A model generated the notes under the pieces. It was not told the DNA's origin. It searched no databases and saw only the letters and a program-made list of their open reading frames with translations. From JBQTII01 sp052387905 (GTDB taxonomy: Bacteria; Actinomycetota; Actinomycetes; Sporichthyales; Sporichthyaceae): DNA of 64,000 nt. How positions within the stretch are numbered: position 1 is the first letter of the stretch; each line of letters begins with the position of its first letter. A program made the translations under genes and the position numbers. Where the stretch lies: positions 62,001 to 126,000 of the forward strand of contig JBQTIR010000013.1 of the NCBI GenBank assembly GCA_052387905.1, in the 5' to 3' direction. Of this stretch, positions 1 through 6,832 are shown piece after piece.

Positions 1-119
1 GCCGTCGCTGCGGGTGCAGGGACACCTGGGGCGATGGCCTGCTCGCCGTCGCCCGCGCAGCCGACCAGGAGCAACAAGGGCAGCACAATCGCGCCGACTC
101 GGGGGGTGAGCGTCAACAT
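1..119 (-). CDS. Lipoprotein, N-terminal part only (cut by window edge)
   Basis: An open frame reads leftward from an ATG at 119 and runs off the window. Its 39 visible codons begin with a short N-terminus holding one arginine, a hydrophobic stretch and a lipobox (LVGC, Cys at residue 21), followed by a Gly/Ala/Pro-rich linker. This is a type II signal peptide, so the product should be a lipid-anchored extracytoplasmic protein. A very good Zur-type operator lies 15 bp upstream of the start, so I infer a role in zinc acquisition, perhaps a second substrate-binding lipoprotein. The functional domain lies outside the window and cannot be named. Confidence 0.7.
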   Translation of the reverse strand, partial: MLTLTPRVGAIVLPLLLLVGCAGDGEQAIAPGVPAPAAT

Positions 120-133
120 GGCCGGAGCCTAAA

Positions 134-148
134 TGAAAACGAGTATCA
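134..148. promoter_or_regulatory. Zur box (lipoprotein promoter)
   Basis: TGAAAACGAGTATCA. On the other strand it reads TGATAC-TCG-TTTTCA, matching the pattern shared by the other sites in this island and 12 of 15 bases of the actinobacterial Zur consensus TGAAAATGATTTTCA. It sits just upstream of the leftward lipoprotein and also upstream of the rightward rpmB remnant. Confidence 0.75.
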
Positions 149-198
149 TGTCGAATGATGACTACGTTGCCTGCGTTTTCATGCGCGGCTTCGCCCGC

Positions 199-275
199 GC
201 CTGGCTGGCCAGCGAGAACTGCCCGTCCGCCTGGTGCTGTCCGCGCGGGGGGTCAAGACCGTGGACAAGATCGGT
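199..275 (+). pseudogene. rpmB remnant (ribosomal protein L28, zinc-independent type), frameshifted
   Basis: The stretch encodes WLASEN in one frame and then, after a one-base deletion, LSARGVKTVDKIG in another. It is nearly identical in DNA and protein to residues 39-63 of the intact rpmB at 2748-2984. The first third of L28 is not recognisable upstream, and similarity stops at about 275, exactly where the convergent fic gene ends. A Zur-type operator at 134-148 lies upstream on the same side. I read this as the dead relic of a second Zur-regulated L28 copy. Confidence 0.75.
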
Positions 276-1360
276 CAGTCCGGCGACCGGATGTGCTGGC
301 GCAGCTGGTCCGATGCCACGTACGTCGTGCTTCGCGTGCGGCCGCGCCGTTCGATCAGTCCGGCGTCCACCAGTCGGCGTAGGTCGTTGGTGGCGGAGGC
401 GAGGGAGATCTCCGCTTCCGCGGCATAGGTCTTGCGCTCGACACCATCGAAGAGGCTCTGCTCGAGGGCGATCACCAGTCGGTCGGGCCAGCCGCGCTGG
501 TCGACTAGGTCCTCAAGCACGGCCCAGCGCGCACCGGCCGCGGCCATCTGGGCCAGTCGGTGACGGGCCTGATCGACATGGGCGGCAACACAGAAGCGGA
601 CCCAGGGGGCAGCGTCCCGTTCAGGCCGGTAGTGCCCGCCCTGGACCTGTTGCAGCGTCTGGAAGTAGTCGGAGGTCCTGCGCCCCAGATACTCCTCGAT
701 GGAGTTGAACTCCGGCGCGAGCAGCCCGGCGCGAGCCAGCACGAGGGACTGGACGATGCGGGAGATGCGCCCGTTGCCGTCATTGAAGGGGTGTACGGAG
801 ACGACATGCAGGTGGGCCATTGCCGCGCGGATGGCGACGTGCGCGTCCAGGTCGCCACTCTCCAGCCAATCGACGACCTCGCTCATGAGGACGGGAACCT
901 CATCCGGCTCCGGTCCGACGTAGGCGGGGGACCCGCCGCTGGGACTCGTCACGACGATGGGCCCGGTGCGCCAGAGCCCGGGCGCGCGATCGCGCTGGAA
1001 CGCGCAGACGTCGAAATGGAGGTCGAGGATCACGCGGTCCAGCCAGCGGAAGTGCGGGTCGATCGCCATCGTGCCGACGTGGTCCATGGCCCGCGCATAG
1101 CTGGCCAACGCCATCCGATCGGGGTCGGCTGCATCCGGGATGTCCGTGCCGGCGACTATTGCGCTGCGCTCGCCGGCCGGCACCCGGAAACCCTCGATGG
1201 AAACCGAACTTGCCATCGTGGTTGCCCGCACCTGACGGCGGAGTTGGCCGAGCCACGGCCCTGCGACACCGGCCGCGTCGCCCAGGCGGGCGCGCAGGCT
1301 GTCGAGCTCGCGAAGCTGAGTCGACAGGGCACCACCAGGCGATGGGGTTCTGAAGAGCAT
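275..1360 (-). CDS. Fic-domain protein, probably self-inhibited AMP transferase
   Basis: This 361-residue protein carries the complete Fic motif HPFNDGNGRISR (His190 catalytic), which transfers AMP or another nucleotide-derived group to a target side chain. An inhibitory motif of the S-x-x-x-E-G type (SVSIEG, Ser52 to Gly57) lies near the N-terminus, the arrangement of class II Fic proteins held inactive by their own glutamate. The last 70 residues look like a winged helix, as in the Fic/DOC proteins that carry a C-terminal DNA-binding domain. It is a single gene with no antitoxin partner beside it. It lies inside the zinc island and its 3' end abuts the rpmB remnant, suggesting arrival by insertion. 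The target is unknown. Confidence 0.88.
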   Translation of the reverse strand: MLFRTPSPGGALSTQLRELDSLRARLGDAAGVAGPWLGQLRRQVRATTMASSVSIEGFRVPAGERSAIVAGTDIPDAADPDRMALASYARAMDHVGTMAIDPHFRWLDRVILDLHFDVCAFQRDRAPGLWRTGPIVVTSPSGGSPAYVGPEPDEVPVLMSEVVDWLESGDLDAHVAIRAAMAHLHVVSVHPFNDGNGRISRIVQSLVLARAGLLAPEFNSIEEYLGRRTSDYFQTLQQVQGGHYRPERDAAPWVRFCVAAHVDQARHRLAQMAAAGARWAVLEDLVDQRGWPDRLVIALEQSLFDGVERKTYAAEAEISLASATNDLRRLVDAGLIERRGRTRSTTYVASDQLRQHIRSPD

Positions 1361-1746
1361 TACGGCAGACTACTCGAATATTCGACTACTCGGGTAGCTG
1401 CTTCGCCGCCTCTGGTGGACGTAGCCTGCTGCCCCCTGATCCCTTCGCCTCCGGTCGCGGACAGGTCGGGGAGAGGGCCTCCTTGCGGTCCACGGCCGCC
1501 TCGCGAGCCGCGGTCGGCGTTGAGGGCGGCCAGAAACTGCTCGCGGCACGCCGGTCGAACGTGACCTCTCGACCGCAGTTGTCAATCGCCTTCCTGTCGA
1601 GACGGGCGCGCGGGGCTCAGCCCGCAATGTCAGACTGCGTGCCGTGTGCTCGCAGGCAGGGAGAGGTGCCTGCATGTTCGACAGTATCGACAATCGTTGT
1701 CAATAAAAACGGACCATCGGTACGATTCGGGAAGGGAGCCGGCACG
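1361..1746. other. Intergenic stretch with one operator-like palindrome
   Basis: I see no convincing gene in these 386 bases. The readable frames on both strands are arginine/proline/serine-rich and lack start signals. The only clear element is the Zur-like palindrome at 1688-1702. The stretch probably separates fic, which may be transferred DNA, from the remains of an older Zur-regulated unit. Confidence 0.5.
1688..1702. promoter_or_regulatory. Zur-like operator
   Basis: CGACAA-TCG-TTGTCA: a near-perfect palindrome with the TCG centre seen in the other operators of this island. It lies 45 bp upstream of the GTG that may start the methyltransferase fragment. The first base deviates from the usual T. 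Confidence 0.5.
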
Positions 1747-2010
1747 GTGTGCGGTGACCAGCGGCGGCGCTTGCCGCAATGCCTGTCAATGACGGAGCAC
1801 TTCCCGGTGCTGAGCCCTGCGCACTACCGCGAGTTCGTGGAGCATGGCTTCGGTCCGCTCGCCACGCTGCTGCCCGCTCTGGACGCCGAGGACCCGCCCC
1901 GCGGCGCCGCGTTGCGCGCCGAGCTGGAGTCTCTCGCCGCGCAGTACTTCCTCGACAACGACCTGCTGCAGGACTACCTGCTCACCCGGGCCCGCAAGCC
2001 GGCGCCCTGA
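1747..2010 (+). pseudogene. C-terminal fragment resembling a SAM-dependent methyltransferase
   Basis: An open frame of 87 codons starts at GTG 1747 (purine-rich GGGAAGGGAG upstream) or at ATG 1791. From about residue 15 it resembles the last 70 residues of actinobacterial class I methyltransferases (UbiE/COQ5-like): a helix with YREFVEHGFGPL, an aspartate-rich turn, and the ending LLQDYLLTRARK. The SAM-binding Rossmann core is absent, so it cannot work as a methyltransferase on its own. A Zur-like box 45 bp upstream suggests that the original gene or its replacement was zinc-regulated. The family assignment is from memory and tentative. Confidence 0.45.
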
Positions 2011-2241
2011 GCGCGGCTCCGGCCCACAGTCCTTCAGGGAGTCCCTCCGTCGGGTAGAGCGCTCAAGCTCGCATCCCTGGATCGGGTATCGGATTCCGCA
2101 AGGGTATGGGTGCAGAGGGCGCCCCATGGTGACCATGCCGCTGACGACGCCACCTCGATCGAGGCAGGCGCCCCGTTGGAGCGGATCCGCAGCTGGCCCT
2201 TGCGGACATCCAGGACCCACTCTCGGTCGGTGGGCCGTGAG

Positions 2242-2285
2242 TTCGTGAGTGGGGCGCTGCCGCCCGACCTCGCCCCACTCACGAA
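2242..2285. terminator. Perfect 15-bp inverted repeat (terminator or cruciform)
   Basis: TTCGTGAGTGGGGCG at 2242-2256 is mirrored exactly at 2271-2285, leaving a 14-base loop. There is no run of T on either side, which is common for actinobacterial terminators. It could end the methyltransferase-fragment transcript reading right, or mark the end of a lost element. Confidence 0.55.
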
Positions 2286-2311
2286 GCTTCCAGGTGCGAC
2301 TGGTACTTAGA

Positions 2312-2326
2312 TGATAATCATAACCA
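2312..2326. promoter_or_regulatory. Zur box
   Basis: TGATAATCATAACCA, 6-3-6 palindrome with a TCA centre; 11 of 15 bases match the Zur consensus when read on the minus strand. No sure gene follows it on either side: the nearest are the doubtful leftward frame from 2282 and the rpmG promoter 190 bp to the right. Confidence 0.65.
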
Positions 2327-2423
2327 ATAACAACTGCAAGCGACGGGCACTCCGACCGGCCGAGTGGAACGGCTCCGGGTTACGGCGAGACCGCGGCAAG
2401 CAGGCGTTCGCGCTGTTGCTCGC

Positions 2424-2483
2424 TCATGGCGCCGACCCGGCGCTGACGACGTAGTCGTAGCGCCGGTGGATGTCGGGCTTCAC
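2424..2483 (-). pseudogene. rpmE2 remnant (start of ribosomal protein L31 type B)
   Basis: A leftward GTG at 2483 is preceded by a strong Shine-Dalgarno (GGAGGA, seven bases before) and begins VKPDIHRRYDYVV. The MKPDIH...Y..VV signature is that of the zinc-independent type B L31. After 13 residues the similarity stops and a TGA follows at codon 20, against a normal length of about 80-90. Promoter side, ribosome site and first codons are kept while the body is lost, so this is a truncated gene. Confidence 0.6.
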
Positions 2484-2504
2484 AGAAGGCTCCTCCGGTT
2501 CAAG

Positions 2505-2519
2505 CGATAACGACAACCA
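2505..2519. promoter_or_regulatory. Zur box between rpmE2 remnant and rpmG
   Basis: CGATAACGACAACCA, read on the minus strand as TGGTTG-TCG-TTATCG. It lies 22 bp upstream of the rpmE2 remnant start and immediately before a possible -10 hexamer (TAGACT, 2523-2528) for rpmG. Binding here would block both directions, as expected for C-minus ribosomal proteins made only under zinc starvation. Confidence 0.7.
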
Positions 2520-2580
2520 TTGTAGACTAGGGCCTCTACTCGTGCGCGGCCTCCATCCGCGCCCTCGGCGAAGGTGCCCC

Positions 2581-2748
2581 ATGGCAAAGAAGGATCAGAT
2601 CCGGCCCATCGTGAAGCTGCGATCCACGGGCGGGACCGGTTACACCTACGTGACGCGCAAGAACCGGCGTAACGACCCGGAGCGAATGGTGCTGCGTAAG
2701 TACGACCCGATGTTGCGCCAGCACGTCGAGTTCCGGGAGGAACGCTGA
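2581..2748 (+). CDS. rpmG: 50S ribosomal protein L33, zinc-independent paralogue
   Basis: The 55-residue product is a full-length bL33 with the conserved block STGGTGYTYVTRKNRRN and the C-terminal RKYDP. It contains no cysteine at all, so it lacks the two CxxC pairs of the zinc-binding form: it is the C-minus version that replaces zinc-bearing L33 when zinc is short. A Zur box lies 62 bp upstream and rpmB follows with a one-base overlap, so the two are translated together. This is the classical Zur-controlled alternative ribosome unit of actinobacteria. Confidence 0.95.
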   Translation: MAKKDQIRPIVKLRSTGGTGYTYVTRKNRRNDPERMVLRKYDPMLRQHVEFREER

Positions 2749-2984
2749 TGTCGCGCGTCTGCATGCCGACCGGGGCCAAGCCCGGCTTCGGTCACGCCAT
2801 CTCACATTCGCATGTGCGAACCAAGCGCCGGTTCAACATCAATGTGCAGTCCAGGCGCTACTGGCTGGCCAGCGAAAACCGCAACGTCCGCTTCGTGCTG
2901 TCCGCGCGAGGGGTGAAGACGGTGGACGAGATCGGCATCGAGGAGGCGGTTCGCCGCATCCGTGCCAGCGGCGGGAGGGTCTGA
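2748..2984 (+). CDS. rpmB: 50S ribosomal protein L28, zinc-independent paralogue
   Basis: The 78-residue bL28 starts at an ATG overlapping the rpmG stop. It shows the family core GHAISHSHVRTKRRF and the C-terminal LSARGVKTVDEIG. The N-terminus is SRVCMPTG rather than the CxxCGK of the zinc form, leaving a single cysteine, so it is the C-minus type. It is the intact sister of the remnant at 199-275. The rpsN2 and rpsR2 genes that often follow in other actinobacteria are absent here. Confidence 0.95.
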   Translation: MSRVCMPTGAKPGFGHAISHSHVRTKRRFNINVQSRRYWLASENRNVRFVLSARGVKTVDEIGIEEAVRRIRASGGRV

Positions 2985-3002
2985 GCTAGGAACCGATCGG
3001 CC

Positions 3003-3022
3003 TATAATGGAAACAATTATCA
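3003..3022 (+). promoter_or_regulatory. Zur box overlapping a consensus -10 (TATAAT)
   Basis: A perfect TATAAT (3003-3008) runs into TGGAAA-CAA-TTATCA (3008-3022), which agrees with the Zur consensus at 11 of 15 positions. Together they form a repressible promoter pointing right, but only a 37-codon unrecognised frame (3007-3120) and a terminator-like hairpin lie downstream. The gene it once served, perhaps another C-minus ribosomal protein, seems to be lost. Confidence 0.65.
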
Positions 3023-3149
3023 TCACCATCTCTGGGGCGCCCGGTGATTTCCTCGACGACCGACGCAGAGACGAGCAGGCGCGCGGCGCCAGGGTACGCA
3101 TCATGCGCTACGTCGTGTAGATGAGGCGCCCGCCATCACGACCGGCAGA

Positions 3150-3175
3150 ATCTCGCGCGCTCAACGGCGCGAGAT
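3150..3175. terminator. Bidirectional terminator hairpin between rpmB and zur
   Basis: ATCTCGCGC at 3150-3158 pairs perfectly with GCGCGAGAT at 3167-3175 across an 8-base loop. It lies between the rightward rpmG-rpmB unit and the end of leftward zur, so it can serve both. Confidence 0.6.
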
Positions 3176-3209
3176 AAGTGGCCACCATGCGCCGCAAGAC
3201 GAGCGTGGG

Positions 3210-3641
3210 TCAGCGGGCCTTGGCGCACTTGGGGCAGAGCCCGAAGATCTCGACCGCGTGAGTGTGCTCCACGTAGCCGTGCTGAGCGGCCACTTTGTCC
3301 GCCCAGCGCTCGACGGCCAGACCCTTGACCTCAACGGTGTTACCGCAAGCCCGGCACACCAGGTGGTGGTGGTGGCCGGTGCTGCATCGCCGGTACATCG
3401 CCTCACCGTCGGCGGTGCGCAACACGTCGACGCCGCCGCCCTCGGCCAGGGCCTGCAGGGCCCGGTACACCGTGGTCAGACCCACGTTCTCGCCGCGGGT
3501 CTTGAGGACGTCGTGCAACTCTTGGGCACTGACGAAGTCGGTGAGCGTGTCCAGCGCGGCGGAGACGGCGGTGCGCTGACGGGTCGAGCGCGGGCGGGGC
3601 CCGGCGACTGCGTCCGTGGCGGTCTGGGGCGAGGTCATCAC
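3210..3641 (-). CDS. zur: Zinc-responsive Fur-family repressor (Zur/FurB)
   Basis: This 143-residue protein has the Fur winged-helix domain (about 18-80, with TRQRTAV and GLTTVYRAL) and a C-terminal dimerisation and metal domain. Cys96/Cys99 and Cys136/Cys139 form the structural zinc site; the His run at 90-93 and later histidines supply regulatory ligands. Zur bound to zinc represses uptake genes and C-minus ribosomal proteins, and several matching operators surround it. Two adjacent ATG codons (3641 and 3638) could start it. The CDF gene lies 45 bp upstream in the same direction, so it may be the last gene of the znuA-znuC-cdf-zur run. Family is certain; zinc as the metal is inferred from context. 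Confidence 0.93.
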   Translation of the reverse strand: MMTSPQTATDAVAGPRPRSTRQRTAVSAALDTLTDFVSAQELHDVLKTRGENVGLTTVYRALQALAEGGGVDVLRTADGEAMYRRCSTGHHHHLVCRACGNTVEVKGLAVERWADKVAAQHGYVEHTHAVEIFGLCPKCAKAR

Positions 3642-3686
3642 CCGGGTCAGACTACCGGGCGCGAGCGCCCCAAGGCGCTGAGGCGC

Positions 3687-4733
3687 TCAGCCCCGGCGGT
3701 GGCGTCCCCGTAGCGGCAGCGCCGGCTGGGCGGCTCGGGACTCGGGTGGCCGGCTTGCCCGATCGCGCGAACCGCACCAGTCGAACACTGCGCCCCCGTG
3801 GTGGCCGTCGGGTTCGATCTGCACGGTGGAATGGGCCAGGCGCCAACGCTCACGGAGCACGTCCTGCGCCTGCTCCAATACCTCGCGGTGTTCGGCACCG
3901 TCGGCGATCTGCAGGTGCGCTGTCGCGACCTCCATCTGCGAAGTGAGGGTCCAGACGTGCAGATCACGCACGCCGGTGACTCCCTGCACCGTGCACAGAT
4001 CGGCTGCCACCGCGGCGAGGTCGACATGTGCCGGCGCCGCTTGCAGCAGCACCCGCAGCGCCTGGGCGCCGAGGCGGGTGGTGCGGGGAAGGATGTAGGC
4101 GCCGAGGGCCAGCGCGAAGGCCGGGTCAACCCAGGACCACCCGGTCGCCACGATGAGCACCGCAGCCACGATGACAGCGACCGAACCGATGGCATCGGCG
4201 ACCACCTCCAGGTAGGCGCCACGCATGTTCAGGTTGTCCTTGGCGCCTTCGCGCAACAACAGGAAACAGGTGAAGTTGACGGCAAGTCCGATCAACGCCA
4301 CCACGACAAGCTGGCCGGTCGGGAGGTTCACCGGTTCGTCCAGGCGGATCACGGCCTGCCAGATGATGTAGCCCGCCAGGGCGAAGAGCAGCGCTGAGTT
4401 CGCCAGCGCCGCCAGCACTTCCAGGCGGTAGAGGCCGTAACTGCGCTGGCTGTTGCGCGATCCGCGGGCGGCGACCGTGATCGCGGCCAGAGCAAGCCCC
4501 AGCCCTACGGTGTCGGTGAGCATGTGCCCGGCATCGGCCAGCAGGAGCAGCGATCCAGTGATAACGGCGAAGGTCGCCTCGACGAGGAAGTACCCGAGGG
4601 TCAAGGCGAAGGCGACGGCGAGCCGCTTGAAGTGCCGCCCCCCGGAGTGCGCCTGGCCGTGCCCGTGGCCATGGCCCTGACCCACGAGGGTGCCCCTTTT
4701 CGTACGACTGCGACTCTTCGACCTTAACTTCAC
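3687..4733 (-). CDS. Cation diffusion facilitator, zinc/cobalt exporter
   Basis: A 348-residue CDF (CzcD/ZitB type) with a basic, His-rich N-terminus (HGHGHGQAH), six predicted membrane helices and a cytoplasmic ferredoxin-like domain (about 220-310). It exchanges divalent metal for protons outward. The membrane site has HMLTD (His70, Asp74) in helix II but EVVAD (Glu176, Asp180) in helix V, where many zinc exporters have His-x-x-x-Asp, so metal preference may differ. It lies between znuC (52 bp) and zur (45 bp) in the same direction, odd for an exporter next to uptake genes. The last 40 residues are low-complexity and Arg/Pro-rich. Confidence 0.92.
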   Translation of the reverse strand: MKLRSKSRSRTKRGTLVGQGHGHGHGQAHSGGRHFKRLAVAFALTLGYFLVEATFAVITGSLLLLADAGHMLTDTVGLGLALAAITVAARGSRNSQRSYGLYRLEVLAALANSALLFALAGYIIWQAVIRLDEPVNLPTGQLVVVALIGLAVNFTCFLLLREGAKDNLNMRGAYLEVVADAIGSVAVIVAAVLIVATGWSWVDPAFALALGAYILPRTTRLGAQALRVLLQAAPAHVDLAAVAADLCTVQGVTGVRDLHVWTLTSQMEVATAHLQIADGAEHREVLEQAQDVLRERWRLAHSTVQIEPDGHHGGAVFDWCGSRDRASRPPESRAAQPALPLRGRHRRG

Positions 4734-4785
4734 CTTGCCCCACTCGACTGCCGCCGCTGGGCTGATCGGGGTGGGTAACGGAGGG

Positions 4786-5631
4786 CTACCTGTGCACCGA
4801 GTTCATGCCGAGGATCGCGACGCCGTGCTCGGTCCGCACCACCTCGATCGGTGTGCCGTAAAGCTCAGTGAGGACGGCAGAGGTGAGGATCTGCGCCGGC
4901 GTGCCCAGCCGGAATCCATGCGGCGCCAGGAACAGGATGCGGTCCAGGACTCCCAGAATCGGGTTGATCTCGTGGGTGACCATGACCACCGCGGTCCCGT
5001 GCTGCCGTCGACGCTCCTCGAGCAAGCCCACGACAGCGTGCTGATGTGCCAAGTCGAGGGAGAGTAGTGGTTCGTCGCACAGCAGGATTGGCGGCCGGCC
5101 GGCGAGGGCCTGAGCGATGCGGACCCGCTGTTGCTCGCCGCCGGAGAGCATGGTCAGCGGGGCGTCCGCATAGGACGTAGCCCCGACCGCACGCAGCAAC
5201 TCCTCGACCTGCGCACGGGCCGCTCGTCCACCCCGCAGACCCAAACGATCGCCGTCGATGCCGAGACGGACGAGGTCGCGCGGGCGCATCCCGCTCACCT
5301 GGGTCATCGCCTGCTGCTGCGGCACGTAGCCGACGAGGTGGGTGCCGCGCTGCGCCGGCCGTCCCCCGATGTGCACGGTGCCGGTGGTCAGCGCAGTAAG
5401 TCCCAGCAGCACCCGGAGCAGGCTGGTCTTGCCCGACCCGTTAGGGCCCAGGATCGCGAGGAACTCCCCGGGCCGGACGTCGAGGTGCAGGTTGCGCCAG
5501 AGTTCGCGAGTGCCGTAGGACAGCGACGCATCCCGCACCGACACCACAGGTTCGGCTACCGCGGCGGCATCCGCGGGTGCGGCTCCGACCCGGGGGCCCG
5601 CGTTCGTCGTCACGGTGTTCGGCGTCCTCAT
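4786..5631 (-). CDS. znuC: Zinc ABC transporter ATP-binding protein
   Basis: The 281-residue ATPase has Walker A GPNGSGKTS, a Q-loop YVPQQQ, the signature LSGGEQQRV, Walker B ILLCDEP and the switch histidine in VTHE. It energises high-affinity metal uptake with ZnuB and ZnuA. It follows znuA by 14 bp, with AGGAG 11 bases before the ATG. The His/Asp-rich lipoprotein and the Zur boxes point to zinc, though manganese ABC systems look alike. The N-terminal 25 residues are an extra low-complexity extension. Two copies of the pore protein presumably bind a dimer of this subunit. Confidence 0.93.
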   Translation of the reverse strand: MRTPNTVTTNAGPRVGAAPADAAAVAEPVVSVRDASLSYGTRELWRNLHLDVRPGEFLAILGPNGSGKTSLLRVLLGLTALTTGTVHIGGRPAQRGTHLVGYVPQQQAMTQVSGMRPRDLVRLGIDGDRLGLRGGRAARAQVEELLRAVGATSYADAPLTMLSGGEQQRVRIAQALAGRPPILLCDEPLLSLDLAHQHAVVGLLEERRRQHGTAVVMVTHEINPILGVLDRILFLAPHGFRLGTPAQILTSAVLTELYGTPIEVVRTEHGVAILGMNSVHR

Positions 5632-5645
5632 CTGCGATCCAACTC

Positions 5646-6782
5646 CTAGGCGAGGGCGCTGCGGAGAGCGTCGAGGTTGCGTCCCATCCAGGACAGGTAG
5701 TCCAAGCCCGCGGGCAGCGTCTCGGACACCGCCACCACGGCAATGCCCGCCGATTCGGCTGCCGAACGCACGGCCTCGGTCTGCGGGCCGGTGGTCTGGT
5801 CGTTGTAGATCAGCGCCTCGACGGCATTGGTCGAGAAGAGTGCCAGGGTGTCCTGCAGGGTCCGCGCTGAGGCGTCGGTGCCCTCTTCGATGGCTTCGCT
5901 GAAATCGGCCGGGGTCTTGTTGACCAGGCCGGCGCCTTCCAACAAGAACAGCGGAACCGGTTCGGTGATCGCGATTGCGCCGCCGCCATGCGCGGCCTTG
6001 ATGGTGGCCTGGCGGGAGGTCAGGTCCGCGATCCCGGTCTGGAACGCGGCAGCGTTCGAGGAGAAGAGGGCGGCCGAGTTCGGGTCCAGCTCCGTCAGCG
6101 TTGCGGCGATCTGGTCGGCGAGCGAACCCATCGCCCCGAGGTCGTACCAGACGTGCTCGTTCTCGTCGCTGTGGCCCTCGTCGCTGTGGCCCTCTTCATC
6201 CGAGTGGCCCTCGTCGTCCTCGGAATGTCCGGCCTCGTCGCTGTGCCCGTCGTCGTCGACCGCGGGGCCGGCCGAACTGGCACTTGCCGTCGGGGTGGCC
6301 GCGCTGGTCGAGCTCGGGGAGGCGGTCGGGGAACTGGTGGCCAACGCTTCGCTCGTGGCGGTGCTCGCGCTCTCGCCGGAAGAACCTTCGGCGACCTCGA
6401 CCGCGGTGATGACCCGGCGGTCTCCACCGGTCGCGGACAGCAGCCGGGCCATGAACTCGTCGTAGTGCCCACCGTTCTCGATGACCAGGTCGGCTTCGGA
6501 GATCGCGAGTTGATCGCGCGGCGAGACCTCGAAGCTATGCGGATCCTGGTCGCTGGAGCCGTCGATGATCGAGACGACCTGCACACGATCCCCGCCGATG
6601 CGGGAGGCGATGTCGCCGTACACGTTCGTCGACGCAACCACGGCGATCGGGGGGGCGGCCGAGGGCGTGGCGCTGACCGTCGGGCCGGTCGTTTCGAGGG
6701 TGTCCTGGGCTGAGTCGTCTGCGCACCCGGCCACGAGCAGCGTGGTGGCCAGCAGTCCCGCCATGGCGATAAATCGGTGCAC
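5646..6782 (-). CDS. znuA: Zinc ABC transporter substrate-binding lipoprotein
   Basis: This 378-residue cluster A-I solute-binding protein has a type II signal peptide with lipobox LVAGC (Cys20), so it is anchored outside the membrane. The binding fold begins with VVASTNVYGDIASRIGG and keeps ligand segments around DPHSFEVSP, the HYDEF block and ITEPVPLFLLEG. A Ser/Thr/Ala-rich insert is followed by a highly acidic His-rich loop (repeats of GHSDE, coded by 6165-6255), typical of zinc-specific ZnuA and thought to act as a zinc sensor or store. It precedes znuC by 14 bp and is preceded by a 17-bp palindrome that overlaps the znuB stop. Confidence 0.94.
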   Translation of the reverse strand: MHRFIAMAGLLATTLLVAGCADDSAQDTLETTGPTVSATPSAAPPIAVVASTNVYGDIASRIGGDRVQVVSIIDGSSDQDPHSFEVSPRDQLAISEADLVIENGGHYDEFMARLLSATGGDRRVITAVEVAEGSSGESASTATSEALATSSPTASPSSTSAATPTASASSAGPAVDDDGHSDEAGHSEDDEGHSDEEGHSDEGHSDENEHVWYDLGAMGSLADQIAATLTELDPNSAALFSSNAAAFQTGIADLTSRQATIKAAHGGGAIAITEPVPLFLLEGAGLVNKTPADFSEAIEEGTDASARTLQDTLALFSTNAVEALIYNDQTTGPQTEAVRSAAESAGIAVVAVSETLPAGLDYLSWMGRNLDALRSALA

Positions 6783-6832
6783 GAGAACCCCCCTAGGGAT
6801 GCGGCGCCGGTGTGTCTGCCCAAGCGAACACG

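Larger units (their letters stand above)
2011..2423. other. Intergenic stretch with a long hairpin and a Zur box
   Basis: No gene can be supported here. A leftward frame (GTG at 2282, stop at 2034, 82 codons) has a weak GGAAG five bases before it and a Zur box 30 bp upstream. However, its start lies inside one arm of a perfect 15-bp inverted repeat, and its protein matches nothing I know. The recognisable elements are the hairpin (2242-2285) and the Zur box (2312-2326). Confidence 0.45.

Noticed and set aside
2034..2282. Leftward 82-codon frame behind the Zur box at 2312
   Set aside because: Start lies in one arm of a perfect hairpin, and the protein matches nothing known; kept only as a note in the intergenic entry.
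3007..3120. 37-codon ORF starting inside the TATAAT/Zur box
   Set aside because: Its ATG overlaps the -10 hexamer, so the transcript would start after the start codon; no family resemblance.
5827..6465. Long open frames antisense to znuA
   Set aside because: Typical GC-rich shadow of a real gene; no start signals and low-complexity translation.
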